NCBI GenBank assembly: GCA_965263045.1
Contig: CBDHGK010000041.1
Span: 806,001-870,000 of the forward strand
Length of the DNA: 64,000 nt
From: G963664115 sp965263045
Lineage (GTDB): Bacteria > Acidobacteriota > Terriglobia > 20CM-2-55-15
Direction: 5' to 3'
A program made the position numbers and the translations under genes. The number at the start of each line of letters is the position of its first letter. The first letter of the stretch is position 1. The notes below the pieces were generated by a model. It had not been told where the DNA came from and searched no databases. It worked only from the letters and a program-made list of their open reading frames with translations. Positions 1-9,547 of the stretch are shown piece by piece.

Positions 1-588
1 GGCCTGGACATCTCTGAAGGCGTGCTGGTGATTGTCGACGGCGGCAAAGGTCTGCGGGCGGCGGTCAAGAAGGCATTCAGGAATCGAGCCCTGGTCCAAC
101 GCTGCCAATGGCACAAACGCGAGAACGTCGTGAGATACCTATCGAAGACCGAGCAAGCCGTGTGGCGACGCCGGCTGCAGCGGGCCTACGAGCGCCCGGA
201 GTACGACGAAGCTCGGGCGGCGCTCGGAGAGCTCCATGGAGAGCTCGAGGAGCGAAACCAATCGGGGGCTGCGAGCCTTGAGGAAGGCCTGGAAGAGACC
301 CTCACGTTGCATCGGCTCGGCGTGTACGGGGTCTTGGGCCGTTCGTTCAAGACGACGAATTGCCTGGAATCGGTCAATGCCCTTGTCGAGGAAAGGTGTG
401 CGAAGGTCGATCATTGGAAGAACTCGAGTCAGCGGCAACGCTGGTTGGCGACGGCGCTCATCGACATCGAACCGCGCCTGAGGAAGGTGATCGGCTACCG
501 TCATCTTCCAAAGCTCCGCGAAGCCCTCCAGCGAGAGCTGAAAATTGAGGCGAAGACGTCGACGAGATCGAAGAAGAAGGTTGCATGA
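1..588 (+). CDS. IS256-family transposase, C-terminal part
   Basis: The reading frame is open from base 1 and identical to the C-terminal 195 residues of the 430-residue transposase at 24371. It belongs to the MULE/Mutator (IS256) DDE family. The visible part contains the block beginning GLDISEGVLVIVDGGKG, which carries the second catalytic Asp, and the C-terminal region with NCLESVNALVEE, where the catalytic Glu is expected. The N-terminus is off the window. The protein catalyses cut-and-paste transposition at the element's terminal inverted repeats. Confidence 0.93.
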   Translation, partial: GLDISEGVLVIVDGGKGLRAAVKKAFRNRALVQRCQWHKRENVVRYLSKTEQAVWRRRLQRAYERPEYDEARAALGELHGELEERNQSGAASLEEGLEETLTLHRLGVYGVLGRSFKTTNCLESVNALVEERCAKVDHWKNSSQRQRWLATALIDIEPRLRKVIGYRHLPKLREALQRELKIEAKTSTRSKKKVA

Positions 589-634
589 CCCATCGTGAGC
601 CGTGGAGAGTTTCAACTAAGAATGGGCTTGACTC
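1..634 (+). mobile_element. IS256-family element, copy A (right part only)
   Basis: This is the 3' part of the element found complete at 24269, 40958 and 51642, with one further near-complete copy at 30574. Its right end reads GGGCTTGACTC and stops at 634, as in the other copies. The left end lies outside the window, so its target duplication cannot be checked. It abuts the C-terminal side of an SbcC-like ATPase gene and truncates it. Confidence 0.93.
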
Positions 635-1549
635 CTCAACGACATCTTTGGCAGTACTGCTCTGGCCCCTGAGCGTATCGATCCGGGCCGCGGCATCGGA
701 TTCCAGTCGCACCGATTCATCAAGAAGTGCCGCGGAGTCCTCCGGCAATTGGATGACCTCCCCAAGAGAGCCAATGTTTGTGTCGAGCTCAAACTTTCGC
801 CGGACCCAACGGTGAGTACGGCGGATGCGAGCCAGCCGTCTCCCCTCGGCAGTCGCAGTCTCAAGGCCTGCCTGTACTGCGCGGTAGTCCGCCTCGGCCT
901 GATCCAATGCCTTTCTCAGTTCGACCCACTTGCTGGCGCTGAGAGTGCGACCCTGAAGTTCTTTGTGGGCCACATCGTATCGCTCTTTGGCTTGGTAATA
1001 CGTGCGCGTCTGCGCCTTCCGGGATGCCCATATTCCATCGGCTTCATCAGACAACGAAGCAAGCCTTTCCCGAAGCTGCCCGATACCCGCTCCAGCAGAA
1101 AACAACATTTGTCCGATTTCGTCTTTCGCTTCGAGGATTGCCTTACCACCCGCCTCGAGCCGTGCATGGTCCAGGCTGAACATCCGCTCGAAAAAGGAAC
1201 GATCGGCACCGGCCAGGAATGGCCGGAGTACCGAATCGCCACCGGGAACCGGCAAATCGTCGGGGCTGAGGAGCGTGTCCTTGTTTCCCTTGCGGCGGAC
1301 GACCTCAGAAGAGGTGTCGATGTTCTCCAGGAGCGCGCCAATGCGCATGCTCTTGTTGTCGTGCCGGAAGTTGTAGGGCGATCGTGACGGAATACCGAAT
1401 AGCAGGTCTTCGATGGCGGCCAGCGCGGTCGACTTGCCAGCTTCATTTGGGCCAAACACGATATGGAAATCTACAGGCTGAACGGGAAGTGCGAACCGGT
1501 GATCCGTAAAATGACCGTAACGAAGCAGATCGACTCGTGCGATCCGCAT
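635..1549 (-). pseudogene. SbcC/YhaN-like AAA ATPase, truncated by IS256
   Basis: The N-terminal 305 residues of a DNA-repair-type SMC-like ATPase remain. The start MRIARVDLLRYGHF and the Walker A motif FGPNEAGKST (residues 32-41) are typical of the YhaN/SbcC group. A coiled-coil arm begins after about residue 170. The frame runs directly into the end of IS256 copy A at 634, so the coiled coil, signature motif and Walker B are missing here. The ATG lies 2 bp after the stop of the metallophosphoesterase gene, so the two formed an operon, as SbcD/SbcC-type pairs do. A product without Walker B should be inactive. The rest of the gene may survive left of the window. Confidence 0.85.
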
Positions 1550-1551
1550 GA

Positions 1552-2593
1552 TCAGTCCTCGTCGGCTGTCAGCCGCGAAATCAGAAAGGGTGTCACGGCA
1601 TCGATCGCGCCGGCGGTATTGCCGTCGATCATCGAACGCAGGACAGGGTCCTCGACCTCGGACCGAACGTCATGGGGCATCTTCTGGCACAGTTCGCCAA
1701 TGTCAAACTCCAACTGACGGAGCAGGTCGGGATCGTCGTGGGCATCTTTCAACATGCGTTGGAGATCCCCGATAGCGTCCTCGCGTTCAGCGGCCATCTC
1801 GGGATCCAGCTCAGGTTCGGTCGAAACGACAACCTTCTCGATCCAGGCAACGTTATCGCCCAAACCCAGCGCGATAGAACGCGCCTCGACGAGGATCTTC
1901 TCCCCCGATGCGAGAAGCTGTTCGTGAAGCCCCGTGCGACCCAGCAGGTGGATCCGGCAAGCCAACAAGCGGCCTTCTGCAACACTTGCGACAGCATGCT
2001 GAAGATCTTCGCGAATGAGGTCCAACAAGTCCCGGAGATTCTGGGAATTGTCGATTTGGATAGCCCTGTTGACCCAACGCACGACGTCACAGGGAAACAT
2101 CGCAAGCTCCTCAACCTGGTTGTCGACTACGGTCACGAGGTAGGCACCCTTTTCCCCAACCTCCCGGACATGACGACCCTGCAAATTGCCTGGAAACACG
2201 ATGTGAGGACGTTCGCCCAGGACCTCAGCCTGATGCACGTGGCCAAGCGCCCAGTATAAATATCCCTTGTTGACCAGTTCTTTCAGAGAGCACGGCGCAT
2301 AATTCTCATGGCCTCCCATGCCCCCGAGGCCCGTGTGCAGCACGCCAATATTGAAGACACCATCGACCGGGTCGGGGTAGCCCTGCGCGAGATTGTCTGT
2401 GACATCGCGCCGTGGAAAACTCTGACCGTGAAGGGCGGTACCGAGATCCTCGATGTGAAAGGATTCAGGCCGTCTATGGCTGAACACGTGCACGTTGTCG
2501 GGAAGAGTGAGTCGTCGGGTGATCTGACTTGCGGCATCATGATTGCCGTGAAGCACATATACAGGGATCCCAACCTGGTTGAGGCGCCCCATC
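1552..2593 (-). pseudogene. SbcD/YhaO-like metallophosphoesterase, C-terminal part
   Basis: This is the downstream part of a calcineurin-like phosphoesterase/exonuclease gene split by IS21. It begins in frame at GRLNQVGIPVYVLHGNHD, which holds the GNHD metal-binding motif. It continues through a GLGGMGGHENYAP segment and ALGHVHQAE (GHxH metal motif). With the segment at 5569-5806, and one copy of the 5-bp duplication removed, the gene restores to 424 codons with no frameshift, close to the usual YhaO length. The C-terminal region resembles the accessory domain of bacterial nuclease partners of YhaN/SbcC. The insertion is probably recent, since no other damage is visible. Confidence 0.88.
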
Positions 2594-2599
2594 TGCGTA

Positions 2600-2752
2600 T
2601 TCCGGCGCATCCTGAACACTGATTCCGATCCATCGTGAACACCAAATCCGGGCATCCTGAACGCGGATTCCGGGATCCTGAACACCAAATCCGGGCATCC
2701 TGAACATGGATTCCGGGATCCTGAACACCGATTCCGGCGATCGTGAACACTT
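2600..2752 (+). repeat. Left-end transposase-binding repeats of IS21
   Basis: Seven copies of a motif like ATCCTGAACACNGATTCCGG or ATCGTGAACA follow one another at roughly 18-25 bp spacing. Matching inverted copies (GTGTTCACCAT, GTTCATGATC) occur at the right end, 5500-5560. IS21 elements have multiple terminal repeats that bind IstA; I infer the same role here. Confidence 0.8.
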
Positions 2753-2805
2753 GTCGGTAGCGAAGTTTTGAGCCGTTAGGTTCTCCTGAAGGTCAGGGGG
2801 ATCTG

Positions 2806-4470
2806 ATGGCAACGAAACGACTACCGATGAGACAGATACGCGAGATTCTACGACTCAAGTACGACCAACAGCTCAGCCATCGGGCCATCGCCGATGCATG
2901 CCGGGTGAGCCTGGGGACCGTCTCGGAATACCTGGGACGGGCCCGGCGGATCGGTCTGGAATGGCCGCTGCCCGGCGATTTGGACGATAGGGCGCTGGAA
3001 GCGCGGCTGGGTTTGGCCGCCAGACCCGCCCGGCGAGAGCGTGCGCTTCCGGACTGGCAGCACATTCATCAGGAACTGAAGCGGGTCGGCGTCACACTAC
3101 ACCTACTGTGGGAAGAGTATCGGGAAGTTCATCCCGACGGGTACGGTTACAGCCAGTTCTGTGAGATCTACCGGCGTTGGGCCAGGAAGCTGAAGCCCAC
3201 GATGCGGCAGGTGCATCGCGCCGGGGAGAAGATCTTCATCGACTTCTCCGGCAAGCGGCCACACTGGGTGAACTCGAGGACCGGCGAAACCGTCCCCGCC
3301 GAGCTGTTCGTGGCCGTCCTGGGCGCCAGCAACTATACCTACGCCGAAGCGTTACCGAGCCAACAGCTCCGCGACTGGATTGGCGCGCACAGCGGCATGG
3401 TGGAGTTCTTTGGCGGATCCAGCCGGATCTGGGTCCCCGACCAGCTCAAGAGTGGCGTGACTCTCTCATGCCGGTACGAACCGGGGATCCAGCGCACCTA
3501 TCAAGAGGCCGCAGAACACTACGGCGCCGTCGTCATCCCCGCCCGGCCCCGCAAGGCTCGGGATAAGGCTAAAGTCGAAGTGGGCGTCCTGGTCGCACAG
3601 CGATGGATCCTGGCGCGGCTCCGCAATCGCACTTTCTTCAGTCTGGGGGCACTGAACACGGCCATCGGCGAGTTGCTGGTAGAAGTCAACCAGCGGCCGA
3701 TGCAACAGCTTGGCGCATCCCGCCGCGAGCTGTTCGAACGGCTGGACCGGCCGGCCTTACAACCGCTGCCGACGGACCGGTATGAACCGGCCGAGTGGAA
3801 GATCTGTCGCGTCAACATCGACTACCACGTGGACGTGGACCGCCACGTCTATAGCGTCCCGTACCAATTGCGTGGTGAGGGGTTGGAAGCCCGCTATACC
3901 GCATCCGTCGTCGAGATCTACTTCAAGAATCGCCGTGTGGCTTCCCATCGCCGGCGCTATGACCACCAGCCCTCAACTCTGCCCGAGCATATGCCGAGTT
4001 CTCACCGGGCCCATGCGGAATGGACTCCATCACGGTTAATCCACTGGGCCCGGCAAAGCGGTCCGGCCACCGGCCACCTCGTCGCCGGGATTCTCGACCG
4101 CCGGCCACATCCGGAACAAGGCTACCGCGCCTGCCTGGGATTGATGCGTCTGGGCCGGCAATACGGCGACCCACGTCTGGAAGCCGCCAGCGCCCGGGCC
4201 CTCGCCCTGAAGTCCTACAGCTATCGCACCGTGAAGAATATCCTGGCATCCGCCCAGGACCGGCTGCCGTTTGAAGAGACCGAATCCGATCCGACGCCGC
4301 ACCACGCCAACATCCGCGGCGCCGCCTATTACACCCATCATCCCGAAGAGGACCGCATTTATGTTGATCGAACAAACTCTGGAGAAGATGAACGCCATGA
4401 AACTGACCGCGATGGCCGAAGCCGTCCAACAGCAACGCCAGTCGTCCCAGTACACGGACCTAAGCTTTGA
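2806..4470 (+). CDS. istA: IS21 transposase IstA
   Basis: 554 residues. The N-terminus has a helix-turn-helix (LSHRAIADACRVSLGTVSEYL, about 25-45). An rve/DDE integrase core follows: FIDFSGKRPHWV contains the first catalytic Asp, and a basic C-terminal domain contains DVDRHVYSVPYQL. IstA makes the strand cuts and joins and needs the ATPase IstB. Length is slightly above the usual 500 or so because the frame overlaps istB by 110 bp before stopping. The start follows GGTCAGGGGGATCTG. The gene looks intact. Confidence 0.95.
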   Translation: MATKRLPMRQIREILRLKYDQQLSHRAIADACRVSLGTVSEYLGRARRIGLEWPLPGDLDDRALEARLGLAARPARRERALPDWQHIHQELKRVGVTLHLLWEEYREVHPDGYGYSQFCEIYRRWARKLKPTMRQVHRAGEKIFIDFSGKRPHWVNSRTGETVPAELFVAVLGASNYTYAEALPSQQLRDWIGAHSGMVEFFGGSSRIWVPDQLKSGVTLSCRYEPGIQRTYQEAAEHYGAVVIPARPRKARDKAKVEVGVLVAQRWILARLRNRTFFSLGALNTAIGELLVEVNQRPMQQLGASRRELFERLDRPALQPLPTDRYEPAEWKICRVNIDYHVDVDRHVYSVPYQLRGEGLEARYTASVVEIYFKNRRVASHRRRYDHQPSTLPEHMPSSHRAHAEWTPSRLIHWARQSGPATGHLVAGILDRRPHPEQGYRACLGLMRLGRQYGDPRLEAASARALALKSYSYRTVKNILASAQDRLPFEETESDPTPHHANIRGAAYYTHHPEEDRIYVDRTNSGEDERHETDRDGRSRPTATPVVPVHGPKL

Positions 4471-5116
4471 CGAGCGCCTGGGGTTCCTCGTCGATGCGGA
4501 ATGGACGGCCCGCCAACAACGCAAGCTCACCCGGCGCCTGCGCTCGGCCAAGCTCCGCTATCCGGCCTCGCTGGAAAACGTGAACTTCAAACATCGCCGT
4601 AACCTGGACCGCTCCCAAGTCCTGACTCTGGGTTCCTGCGGGTGGATCCCCGAGCGGCATAATCTGATCGTGACCGGGCCGACCGGCATCGGAAAAAGCT
4701 TCCTGTGCTGTGCTTTCGTCGAGCGCGCCTGCCGGCGCGGCTTCACCGCCGCCTACACCCGCATGCCTCGCCTCTTGCACGATCTGGCCGTCGGCCGCGG
4801 CGATGGCTCCTACACCCGCCTGCTCACGCGTTTGGGCAAGCTCGACCTGCTGGCCGTCGACGACTGGCTTCTGGCGCCTCTGCGCGATAGTGAGCGCCGC
4901 GATCTGATCGAAGTCATCGAGGAGCGCAGCGAACGGGCCTCGACCGTGATCGCCAGCCAGCTGCCCGTTTCCGACTGGCACGCTGTCATCGGCGATCCGA
5001 ACCAGGCCGACGCCATCTGTGACCGTCTCTTGCACAACGCGCACCGCATCGACCTGAAGGGGGCTTCCATGCGGCAGACCCAAACCGCACCGAAGAAGTC
5101 CGAGGAGTCCCGATGA
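4361..5116 (+). CDS. istB: IS21 helper ATPase IstB
   Basis: 251 residues from the ATG at 4361 (MLIEQTLEKMNAMKL). It is a DnaC/DnaA-like AAA+ ATPase with Walker A GPTGIGKSF (about residue 106) and Walker B LDLLAVDDW. It regulates target choice and activates IstA. It overlaps the end of istA, the normal IS21 arrangement, which implies coupled translation. The frame is open further upstream, but this start matches family length. Bases 5117-5500 after it, up to the end repeats, contain no gene I can support. Confidence 0.95.
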   Translation: MLIEQTLEKMNAMKLTAMAEAVQQQRQSSQYTDLSFDERLGFLVDAEWTARQQRKLTRRLRSAKLRYPASLENVNFKHRRNLDRSQVLTLGSCGWIPERHNLIVTGPTGIGKSFLCCAFVERACRRGFTAAYTRMPRLLHDLAVGRGDGSYTRLLTRLGKLDLLAVDDWLLAPLRDSERRDLIEVIEERSERASTVIASQLPVSDWHAVIGDPNQADAICDRLLHNAHRIDLKGASMRQTQTAPKKSEESR

Positions 5117-5568
5117 CCGGCTGCCACCACACCGTCTGTCCCCGGGTACTTCACCCTGGACTGGGGGTCGATCGCCGTTCCTGCGGCATCCTCGCACAAA
5201 ACAATTATAGGAATCGACTCGGGAATCGTCTCCCGGCCACCGAACGCTCTCGCTCCTCGCGGAGGCCTATGGAAACGGCCACACCCGTGGAAATGACTGA
5301 TGGTGGGCCTTCGGCCGACGTTTTCCTGATCATTTCTACCGCTGCTTGCAAAAGCCTCCGCACACAGCGCTCCGGCTTTCGCACAGTTACCACAGGCCCG
5401 GCGGCGGTTTCACCACTCCAATCTTGTAAAGGAGGATCCAACAGAAACCTGGACTCTGGAGGCTAGAACTGAGACCCTAATCGTCGCTTCGCTCCGGCGA
5501 GTGTTCACCATAACCGGAATCCGTGTTCACCATCCCGGAACTGGCGTTCATGATCAGCGGAATACGCA

Positions 5569-5806
5569 CCATCTGCGCGACGAAGAATAGACCAGTCTTG
5601 TAGTCCCGCCAGTCGCCATCGTACAGGTCACCCGGGATGATGAGGAAATCAACCCGCTCCTCGATTGCCACTCCGACGAGCCGATCAAGAGCCGCCCGCG
5701 TTGCGGTTCGAATCAATTCAGCTGCAGTTCCCTCTTGTCCGGACATGCCCCTTAGCGGGCTGTCCAGGTGAATATCTGCGGCATGCAAGAAGCGAAAGGA
5801 GTTCAC
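5569..5806 (-). pseudogene. SbcD/YhaO-like metallophosphoesterase, N-terminal part
   Basis: The N-terminal 79 codons of the split phosphoesterase: FRFLHAADIHLDSP holds the DxH metal ligands and LIIPGDLYDG the GD ligand. The frame reaches FFVAQM and then enters IS21. Joining it to GRLNQVGIPVYVLHGNHD at 2588 restores the gene exactly. Any native promoter would lie upstream of 5806 (5807-5977). That stretch has no other gene I recognise. Confidence 0.88.
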
Positions 5807-5977
5807 AAGTGCCTATTCCTTTACTGCAAAACGATTGGTCAAGCCTGCTGACACAATAGTGCAGTTCGCGCGTAGGGCAAACGGCAATTTCCTTTCGGCT
5901 AAGCATTTGAAGACATTGACTGTTGCCCACTATGTGCAGTTCACTGGCGTTAATTGCGGGACTGTCAGGCGCATTGA

Positions 5978-6600
5978 ATGAACCACAGCGTGCTCCGCAG
6001 TGATCAGAGGCACAGCACAGATTTGAACGATCAGATACGCACGATCTACCAGGATGTTTCCCGCATTGCACCAACGAGGGCCTCCGTCCTGATTACCGGA
6101 GAGACGGGCATCGGAAAAGAAGGGTTCGCGCGACGCAAACATGCGGAGAGTGGGCGAAAGCCGTTCATCATAGTAGATTGTGGATGAGCTCTTCGGGAGT
6201 GAGGTGTATGCGTATCGCCGAGGGGCGATTACGGATGGTTCTTTGGACCAACCGGACCTTCTGGAGTACGCGCAACGTGGAACACTCTTCCTGGACGAAG
6301 TCAGAAACGCTTCCCCGTCCGACCATGCCAAGCTTTTGAGAGTTTTCCATTAGAAATCTAAATGCAGGCTGTGAGATCGACGAGAGATGTCGCATGCGTT
6401 CCGTGTGCTCAGTGCGACGAATGCTGATTTGGAGCAAATGGTCGACACGGGCGAGATCAGGCGGGGCATTCTGTGCCGGCTGAACTGTCATCACGGTAAC
6501 GCCCTGTTCGAGGAGGATTCCCAGATACTTACGGCGCCGGTTGCGCACAGCGGCACAAAGGGAGCACGATTCTTCGCTTCTTGGGTTTCGAGTCGTATGA
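5978..6600 (+). pseudogene. Sigma-54-dependent activator (NtrC-type AAA+), decayed
   Basis: Three frames together read as the central domain of a sigma-54 enhancer-binding protein. They are a degenerate Walker A (VLITGETGIGKEGFAR), then ELFGSEVYAYRRGA, the Walker B-like GTLFLDEVRNASPSDHAKLL, and FRVLSATNADLEQMVDTGE with RLN. Breaks lie near 6184 (stop and short deletion in the VDCG region), 6352 (stop after LLRVFH) and about 6485. The GAFTGA-type loop is degenerate. No receiver or HTH domain is visible. It is an old relic and cannot act as a regulator. Confidence 0.75.
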
Positions 6601-6732
6601 CGAGAATGATCAGACAGTGACATCAGGTCTCGATCTAAACGGCGAGAATTGATTTCCCCAATTCCGACAGAACAGCGATCCACCGGCCGGCAGCGATTTA
6701 GTCCTCGACATCGAACACTGCTATGGATCGAG

Positions 6733-7066
6733 CGACTCAAAGGAATATCTCCGCCAGCATGGGCAGGAGCAATCGCGTGGGGCACCAAGCCATCCACTGA
6801 CGCAGGGCAAGGTCGAACGCGACAACCGTTTGATGAAGAACGTCGTCAAACTCGAGCGCTACTACTATCCGTGGGATTTGGAGCGGGCGATTGACCAATG
6901 GGTCGAGCAGCACAACGACCATCGGGATCACGAATCCCTGAACAACGTGACACCTTCGGAATTTTACTTCGGGCGTCAGCAGGATATTCTCTCCCGCAGG
7001 GGGGGGATCAAGCGCCGAACTCTGGCGCAACGTCGGTTCGGGAACGTTAAGGCTGCAGATGAGTGA
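6733..7066 (+). pseudogene. IS3-family transposase OrfB, C-terminal fragment
   Basis: The frame reads RGAPSHPLTQGKVERDNRLM and then MKNVVKLERYYYPWDLERA, ending LAQRRFGNVKAADE. It is clearly related to the C-terminal part of the intron-bearing IS3 transposase at 10170-10721, including the region of the catalytic Glu (GKVERDN). The catalytic Asp residues and orfA are missing. It is a truncated relic. Confidence 0.8.
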
Positions 7067-7130
7067 AAACTGGCGCTACACTTCGCGTCTACCGACTGCC
7101 GGCTTCATTGCCTTGGGCGGCATTCATCCT

Positions 7131-7889
7131 TCACAGCAGGTCATATGGCGTCACGATACCGAGCAGATCGCCGGCATCGGTAGTTACCAGTACCGGCACG
7201 GATCCCTTCTGGCGTTCAAGAATTGTTCCGACCGAGGTCTCGGCATCTACCACCTGTGGAATGTCAAGCTCAAGAGCGAAGTCTTCGACGGCTTTTTCGA
7301 TCGAAGTAGCCAGCCGCAATGCTCGCTCATCTCTGTTTCCGGCCTTACGAAGCACCCGGGCAATTGCAAGGTCGGACACAAGACGCCATTCGTCACGAAT
7401 CGCCAAGGGCAGGTAAGAAAACGAATGCGAAAGCATTTGGTGGCGGACTACTCGCACTGGTTGCCATACTTGCGCGACCACCGGCGTTTGTACCATGTAG
7501 TCCGAAATGCGATCGGAACCGTTTGCCAAGGCATCCTCCAGAACCAAAACTAGCTGAATCGCGTGATCGGACAAATGGCGTGCAAATGCACCTTGGTGCA
7601 ATGCTTCGTTCCTACCGCGCTGAACCAAGTCGTAGAGGCGTCCAAAAGATCGCTCACCAGCCGGGCGGCTAGCCAGGGCAGATCTCTCAGCCAATCTCGC
7701 GAATTCGTTCCTGTAGCTATCCAGCGTACCAGAATGTTGTGTCAGAGCCGCTCCGGTCCGCTCTACGGCAAAAAGCACTTCTGCAAACGCCTCTGAATCG
7801 CGTAGTACAGCAGTCCGAGCATCACGCAACTCGTCTCGGCAATGGAGTTCCAACTGTCTATCCATTTTTTTTATAAACACAATTTGCAC
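7131..7889 (-). CDS. CBS-domain protein of unknown role
   Basis: Up to 252 residues from a GTG at 7889, or 244 from the ATG at 7865 (MDRQLELHC); neither has a strong ribosome site. The N-terminal two thirds is helical and charged, with a conserved-looking block (residues about 93-125: RNEALHQGAFARHLSDHA, LVLVLEDAL). The last 60 residues look like a single CBS unit ending VLVTTDAGDLLGIVTPYDLL. CBS domains bind adenosyl ligands and regulate partner proteins. The partner cannot be identified, because the neighbours are IS remnants. The frame is intact in a region where most genes are broken. Confidence 0.6.
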   Translation of the reverse strand: MQIVFIKKMDRQLELHCRDELRDARTAVLRDSEAFAEVLFAVERTGAALTQHSGTLDSYRNEFARLAERSALASRPAGERSFGRLYDLVQRGRNEALHQGAFARHLSDHAIQLVLVLEDALANGSDRISDYMVQTPVVAQVWQPVRVVRHQMLSHSFSYLPLAIRDEWRLVSDLAIARVLRKAGNRDERALRLATSIEKAVEDFALELDIPQVVDAETSVGTILERQKGSVPVLVTTDAGDLLGIVTPYDLL

Positions 7890-7996
7890 GTTCCAGCTCG
7901 TCGTACACAGTAGAGAGTCGCCGGATCCCGAGCATGTCCTTCGTGAGACCGATAGTCTGGACTAACTCGGAAGGCCAGAGCGCGTGCCGATTATCT

Positions 7997-9089
7997 TATT
8001 GAGAATCGCATAATATAGTGACACTAGAAGAGGCTGGCCTGCTTCCAGAATGCCGTGACAAGTCGCGGCCGGCGCCGCATCCGGCACAGTGCCCGACGCG
8101 CATGGTCGCTGAGCTGGCCGAAGTCTTTGGGACAGAAGTTCGGCAGTTCATGATGCTTCCAGTAGCCCCACAGATATTCGACTGGATTCAGCTCCGGTGC
8201 ATACGCCGGCAGACGTTCCAGAACGAGTCGGCCCTGAGTTTCGGCGACAAAGTCTCGGACCATGCGGCTCCGATGACTCGGCAGCCCGTCCCAGATCACC
8301 AACAGAGGGTCGGGAATGTGACGCATCAGATGCTTCAGGAATTCGACAACCTGCGGACTGCGGATGGCTCCCGGATACATCCTGAAGTAGAAGTTCCACC
8401 AGGTCACTCCGGCGATTGCCGACAGACTCTTCCAGTTGAAGTGGTACTGCAGGACCGGAGTCTGCCCGCGCGGCGACCAGGTGCGGTACCGATGCGGCCG
8501 TTCTGTCAGCCCGCTTTCGTCGACGAAGACGATCGTCCGGCCCTCTCTCCGGGCTTTTTTTTAATCCCGGGCCAGCTTGTCTTCTTCCACCGAAGGATCG
8601 CGTCTTCATCGCGCTCCAGCGCCCGACCCGTTGGCCGCTGGCAACTCCAGCCCATCTGCTGCAGAATCCGCCAGACGTGTCCGGGGTGGTATCCAACACC
8701 GCATTCCTCTTCGATCAGATGGGCGACACGCCACCCGGTCCACAGACTCGTGTCGTACCCCAGCGCTTCGGGTCCGCGTTTCAGTCCCCGCTCGATCTTC
8801 TTCAGATCAGCCGGGCTCAGCCCCGGCCTGCGGCCCGCCCGCCCGGCCTGCTTCAGTCCCTGCTTTCCTGATTCAGTCAGTTGTTGGGACCAGCGGTTCA
8901 CCGACTGCCGGTGGACACGCACTCGGCGGGCGACCTCCGCTTCCGACAAGCCCTGCTTTAACAGTGTCGCGGCTTCCATACGCCGCCGCTCTAGTGCATC
9001 AAAGTCGCGTCGAACTCCTGCTGGATTTCCCATGCAGAAAGCATAGGACACTCATGACAGAATGTCACTATATTATGCGATACTCAATA
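7997..9089 (-). mobile_element. IS630-family element (type a)
   Basis: 1093 bp from TA (7997-7998) to TA (9088-9089), as expected for TA-targeting IS630 elements. The inverted ends read TATTGAGAATCGCATAATAT and TATTGAGTATCGCATAATAT. It carries one transposase in two frames. Its insertion site lies upstream of the CBS gene and may have separated that gene from its original upstream region. Confidence 0.9.
8024..9051 (-). CDS. IS630 transposase in two frames (possible programmed frameshift)
   Basis: The first frame (8506-9051) encodes the HTH domain (EVARRVRVHRQSVNRWSQQL) up to WKKTSWPGIKKK. The second frame (to 8024) continues GRTIVFVDESGLTERP with the catalytic DES, then VIWDGLPSHRSRMV and LPAYAPELNPVEYLW with the final acidic residue. 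The frames meet at a run of eight A on the coding strand (T run at 8555-8562). Many IS630 elements use such a run for -1 slippage, so the break may be functional rather than a mutation. The start could also be the ATG at 9033. Confidence 0.85.
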
Positions 9090-9547
9090 GTCTTTCGAGG
9101 AGGACAGCACTACGGGAATACACAGCTACACCAAAACACAACCCGAGGTCGGCCTTCGACTTCTTGACGCGAGAGATGATGTTCTCATTTGGTTTTGGTA
9201 GCGCTCTTGTCACCTCGATCCTCCGTTTTAACTGAATTACTGGTTAATACACAAAAAATGAAGACTGTACATACGGTCCCCGGTCAGGTCTGGAAGGATT
9301 TTGCCCCCCCCTCCCCCTACTGGGTGGATAGGCTGCATTGCATGATTCACCGCATCGAATCTCCACGCTACCGTTACGAGTTACCGGTTTCTGCCCGTCC
9401 ATACACACCTACACTGCTACACCTGCTCTCTGTTCCAGTATTGCCGACTCCATTATTTATCACTAGTAGTTGGTTACTCCGGTAACAGGAGTTACTCAGT
9501 TGGAATCACAAACAGTTAGCCGTTGCCGCTGTGGGGGGCGTAACCAG
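9090..9547. other. Non-coding stretch
   Basis: I see no gene here. The sequence contains a C-rich run near 9303-9315, and from 9460 it carries short GTTAC/GTAAC palindromes. It is bounded by the right end of IS630-a and the truncated VapE-like gene. Confidence 0.5.

Larger units (their letters stand above)
2594..5568 (+). mobile_element. IS21-family element
   Basis: The element is 2975 bp and starts TGCGTATTCCG and ends CGGAATACGCA, giving a terminal inverted repeat. The 5-bp target CCATC is duplicated at 2589-2593 and 5569-5573. It carries istA and istB in the usual overlapping order. The ends hold arrays of short repeats containing TGAACA, as IS21 elements use for transposase binding. It sits inside the metallophosphoesterase gene. 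Confidence 0.95.

Noticed and set aside
749..1387. 212-codon plus-strand frame over the SbcC-like ATPase
   Set aside because: It is the shadow of the minus-strand gene, which has clear Walker A and coiled-coil features.
5113..5466. 117-codon frame after istB
   Set aside because: It lies in the non-coding right part of IS21 and shows no family resemblance.
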